The notes under the pieces were generated by a model that saw only the letters and a list, made by a program, of their open reading frames with translations, searched no databases and was not told the origin of the DNA. A program made the position numbers and the translations under genes. From Ectocarpus siliculosus (Eukaryota; Sar; Phaeophyceae; Ectocarpales; Ectocarpaceae): DNA of 64,000 nucleotides. The stretch lies in the NCBI GenBank assembly GCA_000310025.1, contig FN648540.1, positions 8,042-72,041 on the forward strand. Reading direction: 5' to 3'. Positions 1-10,671 of this stretch are shown piece by piece. How positions within the stretch are numbered: the first letter of the stretch is position 1; each line of letters starts with the position of its first letter.

Positions 1-562
1 GGTTTTTTTTTCTGCCCGCTCCCCCTCCCCCGAATGTTGCTTCCCGTATTTCCTTTGCGAACACGATATCTCCGGACTCGACATCTCCGGACTCGACATC
101 TCCGGACTCCTGTGAGCCTATGTCCGACGGAGCTGTACTCTCCTCTACCGACACATTATTGCTGCTGCCACTTGACATCGGAGCGTCCTTCCCGTTGTCG
201 TCGTCGCTGCTCTCCGATTCGCTCCAATTCTTCCCTGGGTCTTCGCCAAACTGCTTGTCGTCGAGAATCTTTCTTATGGCCACCTGACGAGCTTTAGCAC
301 CTTCACCGTCCATGAAGCCCGGCATCAGCCCCGCGCCAGGTGGCACCCCCTGTTGTGTATCGGTATGGGGGGTAACCCTGCTGTGGACGGCCTGGCGGAC
401 CATGCCGCTCGGTGCCGGCTGGAGCTGTACGGCGCCAGCAGGCGTGATCTGGGCAACACCATGCCCAGCAGCTGCACCACTTTCACCTCCACCCTGCAGT
501 CGCAGAGGCACCGTTTTCGTTCTTGATGGCCGGCCTGCCACTGCTACGGCGTTGTTGTTCAT
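1..562 (-). CDS. 5' part of an unrecognised protein gene, open at the left edge
   Basis: On the minus strand an uninterrupted frame starts at an ATG at 562-560 in a fair context (CACACCATGA) and stays open for about 187 codons to base 1. The N-terminal third is Ala/Gly/Pro/Gln-rich. The middle has a short basic-hydrophobic stretch (AKARQVAIRKILDDKQFGED, about residues 90-110). It is followed by a Ser/Asp/Glu-rich acidic tract (SESESSDDDNGKD) and three tandem copies of the pentad ESGDV, encoded by a 15-bp tandem repeat at about 72-116. Codons in this frame are richer in G/C at third positions than the other frames. I do not recognise a domain. The protein could be a disordered regulatory protein or the N-terminus of a transposon protein. 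The rest lies outside the window, so exon structure and function are unknown. Confidence 0.5.
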   Translation of the reverse strand, partial: MNNNAVAVAGRPSRTKTVPLRLQGGGESGAAAGHGVAQITPAGAVQLQPAPSGMVRQAVHSRVTPHTDTQQGVPPGAGLMPGFMDGEGAKARQVAIRKILDDKQFGEDPGKNWSESESSDDDNGKDAPMSSGSSNNVSVEESTAPSDIGSQESGDVESGDVESGDIVFAKEIREATFGGGGAGRKKN

Positions 563-784
563 GGTGTGGGTGTATAACGTCTGTTGTGGGAGTCCTCGGG
601 TCTCTCGCCTGGTCGGGACCGGTGTGTGTACGTCGAGCCGTGGCGCTTTCCGTAATTTTTGAAAAAATACGCGCCTTCGCGCCTTCTGCCGATAAGAACC
701 ACTGGAAACCCTAGTTACGGTTCCGTGAAAAAAGTTACTATTCGGTGAAAAAAGTTACGAATTTTTGCGGCCTGATAAGACACA

Positions 785-827
<43 letters not shown>

Positions 828-1849
828 CGGCCTGATTAAAACCGACGCGAAAAGGTTGACGCTTCAAACATCGCCAGACTGCTGTGGCTCACACACGCTT
901 GCTCTGCTGCGGTCTGCTGTGCGCGGTCAGCAGCGAACACATTGGCCATGCCTATACTGATTGCTCCTAGCGGTCCTGCACCCACGCGTCTCGGCAGTTC
1001 TCACGGCGGCCAAGTGGCCAGACGCGCGTGTTCGGCGCGCGCGTTCGGTAGATGCGCCGTCGCGATTGCGCACGGGCTTTCAGCAGCAAAAAGGGGCATA
1101 GGCAGGGGAGTGATTGGGGGAGTCTCGCCCTCGAAGGGAGCACATGGAGAGGAGTACGGGAGGGTACACGGACTTTGCCAGTCAGTAGGTGCATTTCGCC
1201 CGCCCCCTCACGGGGTTCGGTGCTCTGCTGCCGCAGTGACATCGGTATATACACAGCAGTGCAGCGACCAGCTGCCTTACTCATCAGCAACGAACGGCAG
1301 TTTGACGCCTGGGAAGTCGCAGTTTGACGCCTGGGAAAAGTCGCCGCGGCAAAGGAGGGAAGGTCGGCGGGATGAGGCGAAGGGGTACACCTAGTCTCCT
1401 GGGAGCCTGGGGGTGTGAGTCTTCGCTTCGGAATGTCGACCCTGGGTGGCAGCCCGAACCAACCTTGAACTCTACCTCCACCATTTTTTTTTTTCACCTC
1501 TCACGTGTCAACGGGCACACGCGGTGCGAATTTTTTCCCGTCAAAACCCTCAACCGTCACTTTATGTTGGCGTCAATCCTCAAAGGTCAAAATTCCGCGT
1601 CAATCCATAGTGGATACCCTATAGTGGCTCCAAATTTTCGGGCCCGACTTCGTTCCAAATTTATGTCAAAAATTTGGAACGGTGGGTTCCAAATTTTTGG
1701 AGCTTTTTTGGAGATTTGTACAAAATTTGGATTTTTGGACATCGATTAAAACGGCCCTTTAGTCTACTTCATTTCTACCGATGCTATGGCTCGCGTGCAT
1801 CGGTGGCAGCAAGGAAGGTCACAGCAAGGTTCAGCTGCAGTCGCGGTTG
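563..1849. other. Gene-poor stretch with short repeats
   Basis: No convincing gene is seen. It holds a tandem pair of TTCNGTGAAAAAAGTTAC-like units (about 721-757). It also has a perfect tandem duplication of about 19 bp around 1299-1339 (GCAGTTTGACGCCTGGGAA twice). An AT-rich patch at 1530-1750 repeats CCAAATTTT-like words. Overlapping frames on both strands at 942-1497 look random in composition. Confidence 0.5.
768..836. repeat. Poly(T) tract flanked by 9-bp direct repeats
   Basis: A run of about 41 T (787-827) is preceded by AAGACACACC. The whole is bracketed by identical CGGCCTGAT words at 768-776 and 828-836. This could be the target-site duplication of a small minus-strand retroposed insert with a poly(A) tail, or replication slippage. 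Nothing else recognisable lies between the repeats. Confidence 0.45.
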
Positions 1850-1935
1850 CCGCAGCAGCAGCTGCTGCAGCAACAACAGCAACAACAGCAACAACAGCAA
1901 CAACAGCAACATCAGCAGCAGCAACAACAGCACCG
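1850..1935 (+). repeat. CAG/CAA microsatellite
   Basis: Interrupted GCAGCA/ACAACAG triplets. Reading frames across it give only poly-Ala, poly-Gln or poly-Thr and end soon after, so it looks non-coding. Confidence 0.7.
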
Positions 1936-2109
1936 CCGACATTGAATACCCTACTACTGCATGCACTATACACAGCAGTACATAGATCGGGAGGTGGAAT
2001 ACTGCTGTAGTTTTCGATAGGTTTCGTGCATGGTACATACTTAAGATATAGTCTGTAATACGTGCAGCTCGGGTATCCAGGACTTTTTTCGCCGGCACGG
2101 CTAAACACC

Positions 2110-2890
2110 CCATGGGTGGGGTGATTTCACCACCCCACCGGTGGGGCGGTTAACGCTTGAACACCCCACCACACCCGTAGCTCGCTCTACAAGACTCCAA
2201 TTCGCACAGGACTTCAGCGAACGTGTTGCGGCGTTGCAGGGCTATCTATCATTGGACCCATCGTGAGGCCGAAACGGCACCTACCTCATTGGTGGGGTAG
2301 ATAAAACGTTATGGACACCACCACCCGGATCTCCCTCTACAAGGCTCCGATCGACACACAAGTACCTACAGGAGTTTGTGGTCGATGCATGCACAGTGCA
2401 CAACACCAGGCAGCACCTGGGGCGGCGAACAGGTCAGGAAATCCTGCGGCATAGCGCCAAATACCTGGCGTGGGTAGCGAACACTGCCTTAATTTTTTTT
2501 GCAGGCAGACTCCTTCAGCTACAAAAGAGACCTGCTGGTTCTGCGCCCACAACACTCCAATTGACACAAGACATGTACGAATGTATTGCTGCGTTGCGGG
2601 GCTATCTTGGGACCCATGGTGAGGCCGAACGATAAAGGTTTGGTGGTGCCACGGCTGGTGATGGGGTGAAAACCCCACCAGCTGTAGTATCTCGCCGTAA
2701 GACTCCGATCGAAGCACAAGCGCCATGGTTAGAGCATGCTGGTCATAAACACACAGCGTATACACCACGCCGCACACAGCACACAGCATACACACACCGC
2801 AGCAGCAGCAGGCGCGGTGGGGAACAAGTCAACAAATCCCTCCGCACAGCCCCACACAAGTCAAGCGGAAAACTTGCCTTCCCCACTACC
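2110..2890 (+). repeat. Diverged tandem duplication, about 360-bp unit
   Basis: Two degenerate copies lie head to tail. The segment near 2185-2270 (CTCCAATTCGCACAGGAC, then GCGTTGCAGGGCTATCT and GAGGCCGAA) recurs near 2548-2632 (CTCCAATTGACACAAGAC, GCGTTGCGGGGCTATCT, GAGGCCGAACG). The flank near 2392-2450 resembles 2765-2850. In one frame both copies encode a similar peptide (LQFAQDFSERVAALQGYL versus LQLTQDMYECIAALRGYL), so the unit may once have been coding. Stops now interrupt it. Short inverted CCCCACC/GGTGGGG words lie around 2110-2165. The origin is unknown. Confidence 0.5.
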
Positions 2891-5800
2891 CAGTCTACAA
2901 GTAGAACATCCACTGCTGTGTTGTGCGCGAGAGATGCATCCCATGCGCATGAACTTCAAAGAGGAAAAAGTCTGGAAGGTAGGCATCTCACTCGTATCTA
3001 CCGAGGGGGCGATACCGGTCGCTTTCCTCTCTCATCCACGAAGTAAGTTTCCCTTCCATGTGAACTAGCCGCGTTTAACACATGCCGTCTTTAATACCGA
3101 GACCCCTAGCGGTATTCTGCCATTGACATCCACCAACACCGAGGTTTAGTGCGACTGCTTCTTGTTGCCCTAACCTAACTTCGTGAATTGCTTGAATTTT
3201 TCTCTGCGCCATCTTCATCTCCTTCGGTAGTTTACGGTATACGCCACCAGTCCTCTCTATGATCTGGCGAAGGATATGCAGGGCCTTGGAATACCGCAAA
3301 ACATTAACCTCAACTTCAACTGCAGGGAAATGAACACAGGGGGGGCGTTCAGAGGCAAATAGGGGATGGCGCGCCACCGTTTCCACCGACATCGCGACGT
3401 CACCGTCACCAGTGCCGATCTGAGAACGCTCACCTCGTGCTACGTCGCCACGTACGATTCCTGCTCCGATAAATCTCCTTCGTGGCCGCGAAACCGAATC
3501 CGAACACCCGTAGTCCTGTACCAATGCAACGCAGACAACGCTCGCTCTTCTAAGAAAATATGGAAGTCTTCCCGCCGCAGGGCAATGCATCCATCCGGTG
3601 CCCCCGGCCGGACGTCGAGAAAGGATAAATCTTGTCTGATCGCGCCGCCAGAGCATTGCGTCAACGTCAAAGTATAGCCACAATATATACCCGACTGCCC
3701 GGTCCCCAGCACTATAACTGCTGTCCCCCAACATCTTTCTCCCGGCATTACGGCACGCCGCGAATCCGGCGTTTCGCAACGGCCTGCGAATGAGTGCGTG
3801 CGACTCCCAATCAATGGGCGCATCGGTAGGCATGTATACCTGTCTGTCAACCCGGTGACAGTACCACGGCACACTTTCCGTGAGATGGCCAATGCACGTT
3901 ACCCTTGTTGCACAACACCACTTCACAAAGAGCGCAAGGGCTTGCAAATATTACTGCGCCTCATGCTCCTCCGCCGAGAGGGACCCCATTTCTCCGATCA
4001 ATCGTAGAATTCACACGGTGTCCTCCGACTCGACGGGTAAGTTCTTCGAGACGACTGCGGCACTGTCTCGAGGACGCTCTCGCGGCCAAGGATGACTCCG
4101 GTACAGAGATCGACGGTCTCTCGGGGCCCAAGACCTGTTCAGGTTACGCCATGCAACCAGACGAAGACATTCGTTGAATGGACTCCGGCTCCCATGGTGA
4201 AATACCATCTCCGCAATCCCTATGTTTACGACACCTCTAGTTTACGTGTGACGCCTCAATTCACCAGCCGCTGGCCATCTCTAAGCGGGATACACATGAG
4301 CGCCCCCGAACGGGACTCCCCCCCCGCAGTACTTGTTTCCCCACGAAACACTGTGAGAGTTGTCTCCCACCATATGTACACGACACTATTCCGCACGAAG
4401 CCCCGCCACATGTCGGGTTGGACAATGAGCACCCAGGCGCAAACCACCATTGAAAAAGCAATTCGAGTGTATACTGGTATTCAAGTCAGCGGGCCCCTTC
4501 ACCCGTCCACAGATCGAAACGCTACCTTACTCTCGAGCAGTACCCGGACCGCAAGAAATAACCCCCCATCGCGTCTCCGGACACGTCTGACCACAAGAGG
4601 AACGAACGAAATGTCTGTGCCAAGCACGAACTAGAGGGGCCCATCAAACCACGCCGGCGAACCCAGCCCCCCTTCGACGACCAGGATCCAAAGTCCCCGC
4701 ATGTCTGCAAGAAACTCGGGACCTATACGTATCGGCGTCGTTCGGAACACACGCTGACGACCGGAGCCAACCTAACTGATCGAGTATGCGGCGAGCAAAC
4801 TATCGGCCAGACCGCACAACAGGCAGTTCACATACAGGTAATAGCTTTCCGATCACGCTTCTCCAGTCGGACTTAGATGCTCAAACTGGCGCGTGTTTGG
4901 GCCACTCTTGAACTGCGGCACGTAGACGTTATAGCTTGTCGGTCGGAACCGAAATGGTCATACCTACCGTATCGGCTTCCCGCACCAACACAAACAAACC
5001 CGTCTGCCACGAAAACAGCTTGTGAGGGGGACAACAGGGGGGGGGGGGAGACTACCGAACACGCGAAAATGATCCGGAACACACGATGCCGACGATCCTT
5101 TGCACTGCTGTGCACCGTTTAGCGTCCACATCACTTCCAAGCAGTAACAACAGCATCGTCTACACCACGCTTGATCCAAAACGAGCCTGAACGCCCCCAT
5201 CCTGAGCCTGAGGGAATACGGCATCCGGCGGGGGTATCGGCGGAGGTGTCTCCTGCTCTACCGGTACTTGAAGCTTTACGTGATCCGTAGCTCTACACAC
5301 CTGCTCGGCTACGATCCCATCGGCCCAAGACGTGTGGTCGTGGGAGAGCTCTAACACGTCAGTCATGTAGCAGAAAATTCCCGGCGAATTCCACCACCCG
5401 AGTACCAGGCGTCGGTCTACTGCGAGAAACCCAGAACGAGTACACAAAAACCGGTGCGTCTGGCCATCTAATGGCTACCTGCCACCGGAACCATCGGTTC
5501 TACTCAACACAATCCGCAACGACGGGCCGTCTTGCCCTCGTAATCAAACAATTTGCAAGACTCGTCCTCTGGCGCCGACGCAGAAGTGGTATCGGCATTA
5601 ACCCTAGTGGCCTCGGGTAAGCATTCGAACGTCCAGTCGATGATGCGATGCGATTGCTTGGGTGACGAGACCACGGCGTCTCCGCAACCCAGGGAACGAT
5701 TCCGCCGAGCACCACCTTTGTCAAGATGTCCCGTCTTCCTTTCTTCATTGCTTGAGTTACTGTCCGTGAAAAATGTCAGTACTGTATAAGTGAATGTACA

Positions 5801-7082
5801 AGAAGAGAAGCTGGCCGACCAGCGATTACCACAAGAATTATGGTACATCTATCATACACCAACCCACCACGAAATGCTACTGAATCGAAGGCACGGAAGG
5901 CAAGAACTAACCATCTTGAACATTTCACAACGAGCGATCCACCTACATCCACCAATGCTCTCCCCGGTATGTGTCTATAGCACTCTCGGCAGGAGTTTCC
6001 CGTTGCCAAAGGACGATGTCAATGGGCGTCTCTTCGCCTGTGGCCTTGCAATCAAGATTGGTTGTATCTGTCACGATTTTGTCCTCGTCGTAACTACCGG
6101 CCACCACGTTTGCCGAAGACGACAGGTTATCATCGCTACACCGGGTGTGGCGACTGTGGGTAGTATGCGCGGGGTGGCGCCCCTGGGTGCGCAGCGATCG
6201 GTGCTAGTCCGAGCTCCACGGTCTTGCCCTCCTGCGGGATGAGGCCGGTTGGTGGAGCCGAAGATGGGAATAGGTGCGGCCGCGACGTGGTTCGGAAGGG
6301 ATGCAGCACGCGGCGTTAGCACACGCACTTAGGAAACTCTATTAATAGTTTTGGCCAAGGCTGGAGTTCCTATTTAGCTACGAATGGCCGCTGTAACGTT
6401 GAAGTGTAGGGTTCAAATTCGAGCCTAAAAATGGTGCTCAACTTCTTAGATTTTGCAATATTCGAGGCCGTGTCAATTTCTTCACTGCCAGGTCCTTACG
6501 TGCGGGCGTTAAACAACCACAAGGAAATGGGGCCTTGCCGCAGAACGACAGCTACAGCTTGTGGGACAGGTGACTTCTCAAAAGTACGTATGTGAGAATG
6601 GAAAACGATAATCCTATGAGACGAACCACCGACCACCTCACCAACGGTCGTTTCGTACAGGAGCAACAAAACAATCCTTGAGAGGAGAGGAATAGTTGAC
6701 AAGCTCCATGACAATATCGAACGGTTGGATAACGTGTGGGGCAACATTTGACCTAACACGAACTTCACGCCGGAAGCACGAGACAAGAACAACCGAGGCA
6801 AGACAGGCTGATACCGGGTTAAGCGTAGCGTTCGTACAGCAGGTCGTGGCATTCTCTCTATGAAGGGGAAGTGTCGATATACAAGATCAATATGCGGGGC
6901 AGGGCCAACGACCGTCGACAAATGGCAAGAAACAATCTAAAGCTCGCCTACAACATATGTTGCTACTTTGTCAGGGAGTGTCGATATGCCGACTCTCTGT
7001 CGGGCATGGCGCTTCGGACGAACGAGGGGTGGTGGTATTTGCGGTGAAACTAATTTAGCGCCGGCGAACCGATGCCAAAATA
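2891..7082. other. Gene-poor region with decayed coding fragments
   Basis: No intact gene is seen. Several minus-strand frames have protein-like stretches broken by shifts and stops, for example 3440-3947 and 5500-5848. The clearest, at 4873-5447, is listed separately as a reverse-transcriptase relic. Two overlapping frames at 3440-3947 may be parts of one frameshifted coding region of the same element, but I could not assign a domain. The rest (5850-7080) shows nothing I can support. Confidence 0.4.
4873..5447 (-). pseudogene. Decayed reverse-transcriptase fragment
   Basis: A minus-strand frame at 5447-5160 contains LVLGWWNSPGIFCYMTD at about 5405-5355. It resembles the FGWxxSPxxFCxxT motif seen in the palm region of some retroelement reverse transcriptases. 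Downstream, in a different frame (5115-4873), VFVADGFVCVGAG sits where a Y/F-x-D-D-type catalytic motif would be expected, but it reads F-V-A-D-G. The two pieces are separated by a stop and a frame change, so the gene is dead. The element family (DIRS-like, Ty3-like or other) cannot be told from this fragment. No flanking long terminal repeats were seen. The assignment rests on short motifs only. Confidence 0.35.
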
Positions 7083-7978
7083 TTATTCAGCACTCACGTG
7101 GGGCATGGCCGTGCAGTCACCGTCCTCCCAGAAGAACACCGCCGTGAAGGAAAAAATAGCACCCAGGCCCATGGTGATGGCTCCGAGAAGAGGGGGCAAG
7201 GCGTACCAGAGGGCAGTAGTGCCTTCGCTCGATCCGTCGAAAGAGTCGTCACCCTCGACAATGTTATCGTCATCCGTGATCCTGAAATTCAAGGTCAGTC
7301 GTGGCGGATTGATTTAACGGAAAATGTAAGGACGGGCAGCTGACCGTGGGTCGCAAAGACTGCCTATCGTCTCCGGCGTTATGTGAACTGGTAAAGAACC
7401 CCCCCCACTCCCGAGGGGACAGCAAACACGGGACCATTGACTTCAAGCCGTCAGCCAACTACATCATCTCGACTACCAACTGCAGAACGTCCCAAATTGG
7501 CACCAAATCGAAGCAGCTCGGACTAGCAGTACTGGCCTCTGTGGGAGAAATTAATGCCGGTCTAACGCCATGAGCTGCGTTGTAGTTGTTGCGCTTGCGA
7601 AAAGGACGACTGAGGTGTTCACACGCACCTTTCCACCCACAGTGAACGCCGAACGCCGTTACCAAAACAAAGGTTTGCTGAACAATAGCAGTGACGAATG
7701 CATTCCTGATCAATCTAGCGAAGCTCAATTCGGCAGGTCTTTGAATTTGGCTACTTTCCCGGGGCTCACCATCGCAAAACGGCGAAGAGGTCGAACAGCG
7801 CACATACCGCGAACCCTACGCCGCCTATGGCGTACATGTACTGGTCGTAGATGCACAGGACAAGGCCGCCCACCGCGAAGACGCCAAAGGCAGCGTTCCG
7901 CTGCCAAGGCCAATACCAACCTTCCACGAAGAGGCTGATCGTGTGGATGACGATCGACAACGCAATACATAGCCGTGC
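7083..7978 (-). CDS. Multi-pass membrane protein, two exons recognised (partial)
   Basis: Two minus-strand exons join in phase. Exon a (7978-7770) follows a strong acceptor (TTTTCTTTCCTCCGCAG) and ends at CGATG|GTGAGC. Exon b (7281-7098) follows TTTCAG|G and ends at CCCCAC|GTGAGT, a consensus donor. Without splicing there the frame stops at 7083. Exon a gives hydrophobic helices around LCIALSIVIHTISLFVEG and AAFGVFAVGGLVLCIYDQY, then AIGGVGFAVCALFDLFAVL. Exon b begins with an acidic loop (ITDDDNIVEGDDSFDG) followed by ALPPLLGAITMGLGAIFSF. Four membrane segments are therefore likely. The start and probably later exons were not found. A start may lie in 8000-8600, and further exons may lie below 7080. 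I do not recognise the family. Confidence 0.55.
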
Positions 7979-8883
7979 CTGCGGAGGAAAGAAAAGCGAC
8001 GGAGGGGGGGGGGCGTCAGGATAAGTTCGGTGTGATTGTGGCGACACGATGGCGGTGTCTAATATTTGAATTGTTGCTGCCATCTCCATCCGCGTCTCTT
8101 GCACAAACCTTCCTCGCCTCTGACTGACCTAGGCGAAAAGCATGCAGAGTGATGGGAGCCCTGCTGTAGGTCGGTGTCGTCACTACAATGTAGGAGGACT
8201 GACTGTCGCCCGTCCTTAACCCGCCCGAGCCATCGAGAACGGAGCGGCCACGCAGTTGCCAGGGGCCGAACCGGGCCACCTCTTGGAACAACCTTCTTCG
8301 TGAGAGCTGTCGAAAGAAAGACCGTTGGAACAGAATCGAACTTCCAATATATTCACAAATTTTTCGGCTCTCCCTCCCGAGGTAAGCTCAGCCCGATCAG
8401 GCATGCCTGAGGTATTGCCTGAGGGTCCCCTTTTTCAAACCTCTCATGCATGCCTGACTCAATGCCTGAGAGGGCAATTGTACCAGATGCATGCTTGAGA
8501 CGGTGTGTCGTTCCTGAACCGCTACTAGGCAGCTCCAGCCAGCACATGGAGAAAAGCCACCACGACATAGTCCAACATGACCCGTGTTAACCCTAAGTAC
8601 TGCTGCTGGTATGGTACGTACGTACTAGTATCCGTGGAGGAAGACCGAAACGAAAGCGGGAGAGAACTGATACATACAGTGTATGTACCGGTACTTCTCA
8701 GATGGAAACGATATCGTTTGCTGTCGTCACGCCATAGCCAAACTCGCATTAAACACAAGACCAATCGCTGCATGTAAATCTTTTACGTACCAGCCTACGC
8801 TGCGGTTACCGGTGTAGACTATACTTTCAACCGGCAACAACTCTTTTTTTATATATTTTCTTGACCGTTCCATCGAGTTTTTG
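7979..8883. other. Upstream flank of the membrane-protein exons
   Basis: This stretch probably contains the missing 5' exon(s) of the minus-strand gene, because the exon at 7978 begins right after a splice acceptor. Open minus-strand frames at 8016-8291 and 8353-8568 are candidates, but none shows a clear start or domain. GCATGC/GCCTGA words recur at 8390-8480. Confidence 0.3.
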
Positions 8884-8891
8884 TGTTTTTT

Positions 8892-9692
8892 TCAGGGTAC
8901 ACCTCGGGAAAATTCCCGCCGTTTTTTTCCCGCCGTGGTGGGCGGTCCCGGTACTGGCGGTAATTACCGCCACATTCGGTGGTACCGGGAACCGCCGAAA
9001 GCGGTACCGCCGAAAAACGAAATACCGCCTACCGCCTAAAAAGTACCGCCATATTGCAGTACCGCCGAAGAAGCACCACCAAAAAACGAAGTACCGGGAA
9101 CCACCTAAAAATAACCGCCATATTGCAGTACCGCCGAAAAAGTACCGCCGTACTGCAGTACCGCCAGAATAGTACCGCCATACTACAGTACCGCCGTAGA
9201 AGTACCACCGTAAAAGTACCGCCATGTCGCACGAGCCTGTGAGGTTGTCGCACCTGGGAGAGAAGTAGGCTAGAAGAGTGTACGAAGGGCTATTTTCCGT
9301 ATGGAACAGCGGTTCGAGCCCAGCTGGCCTGCATCTTCGTTCATCTTTTTTCTCTTTGTTTTTCCTCTTTTGTCATATGTACTCCCCAAACCTAAAAATA
9401 GTTAATTAAATCAAACACCCCCATATATTTTATATTTATACTTTTTAATTTTATTTTTATTTTTTATTTTGTTCAGGGTACACCGGGAAAATTCGCGCCA
9501 TTTTTTTCCCGCCCTGGTGGTGGGCGGTCCCGGTACTGGCGGTATTTGCCGCCACATTCGGTGGTACCGGGAACCGCCGAAGGCAGTACCGCCGAAAAAG
9601 GAAATACCGCCTACCGCCTAAAAAGTACCGCCACATTGAAGTACCGCCCCGCCTGAATCCGTCTAAAAAACTAGTACCGAGGTGTACCCTGA
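8892..9692. mobile_element. hAT-like non-autonomous element with 16-bp TIRs and 8-bp TSD
   Basis: The left end TCAGGGTACACCTCGG (8892-8907) is the exact reverse complement of the right end CCGAGGTGTACCCTGA (9677-9692). Both are flanked by the identical 8-mer TGTTTTTT (8884-8891 and 9693-9700). CAGGG termini with 8-bp duplications are typical of hAT elements. Inside, the first 165 bp recur almost unchanged at 9473-9640, again starting TCAGGGTACACC. Much of the rest is a minisatellite of GTACCGCC-based units (8940-9230). An AT-rich spacer lies at 9340-9470. There is no transposase frame; minus-strand frames here are translations of the minisatellite. The inner copy (9473-9692) has its own matching 12-bp ends, so two related elements may be nested or one end duplicated. 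Confidence 0.7.
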
Positions 9693-9717
9693 TGTTTTTT
9701 TCGTCCTATTATAATAG

Positions 9718-9995
9718 TATTTGACCCCTTCGTTCAGAATCAATCACCTTTGAGCTGTGTGGAACTCTCTTGTCCGACCACAGTAGCAGGTTGTTGTTGC
9801 TTTCCGTTGTTCTCTTTCTCTTCATCAACGCTTTCCAAGCCAACTCACAATATCCCACGCACACACGATCAGGGATCGTCTGTACGAACATACTGGACAG
9901 AAGGGCACATGTCTCGGCATAAAGCCCTGATCTAGCATGACGTCACGTCTTAGCATCCGACGGCGCCAAATAACCATGATCTACCACGATCACAT
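9718..9995. repeat. Dispersed repeat R1, copy 1
   Basis: About 275 bp, from TATTTGACCCC to ACCACGATCA, nearly identical and in the same orientation to 36717-37003. It has no inverted ends and no convincing frame. It begins 26 bp after the hAT-like element. Confidence 0.75.
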
Positions 9996-10319
9996 GTATG
10001 TATGTCTACCTCCAAATACCATAGTAACACTAACACTATTATTATTATTATAGGCGACAGCCCCCCATTTTTCGTTCAGTGTTTGTAGCGTAATTTAGTA
10101 CACTCTTCGGTGTACGTACGTGTATTTCCCGCCTTTTCCGGCTCAGATAGGGAGAGGGCACCGGGGTGCGTGCATACAACAACTGTGTGAACTTCATCGG
10201 AGATCGCATCGATCGGTCGGATAGATGGCACCGGGGTGCCTCGAAAAAACTAAACGAAATGATACAAATGATAATAAGCATACATATAAATTTATATTAA
10301 TAAGTGAATTGCCGGAGGG

Positions 10320-10612
10320 TCTCCCACGCTTTCTACAGTTTTCCCAGACGAACCATGGGCAACAAAGTGCCCATGGGCACCCCGTTAGGCCCATGGGCGG
10401 CCAATGAGAGCCCTTCGACCGAACCAGTGTACTGCTAAACAGCAGTAGACAAGAAACCTTCTAGATAATATAAATGGGCACTTCGTTGCCATGGGTCACA
10501 CACATGGGTCGCCCATGGGCATGCCCATGCCCATGGGCACGAGCATCCCCATGGGCGGCCAATGAGAGCCCTTCCACCGAACCAGTGTACTCCTAAACAA
10601 TATAGATTCTCC
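10320..10612. repeat. Tandem repeat with CCCATGGGC palindromes
   Basis: A unit of about 160 bp containing GCGGCCAATGAGAGCCCTTC and ACCGAACCAGTGTACT occurs at about 10396-10440 and 10555-10600. Between the copies, GCCCATGGGC palindromes recur many times. Similar ACCCATGGGT words cluster again at 10930-10990. Confidence 0.6.
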
Positions 10613-10642
10613 GCGTTGGAACGGGCACTATAGCGGCGAATG

Positions 10643-10671
10643 ACCCTAACGCTAACCCTAACCCTAACCCC
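10643..10671 (-). repeat. Interstitial telomere-like tract
   Basis: CCCTAACGCTAACCCTAACC continues for a few more bases, about four units of TTAGGG on the minus strand with one variant. TTAGGG is the common eukaryotic repeat and is reported for brown algae. The tract is too short to be a telomere here and lies next to palindromic repeats. Confidence 0.65.

Noticed and set aside
3075-3947. 290-aa minus-strand ORF as an intact gene
   Set aside because: It is the longest frame in the area, but codon use is uneven, a competing frame looks equally protein-like, and no domain or splice sites support it. It is more likely part of a decayed element.
8827-9253. 132-aa and 103-aa frames with repeated YRRR / WRYYSGG motifs
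   Set aside because: They translate the GTACCGCC minisatellite inside a transposable element.
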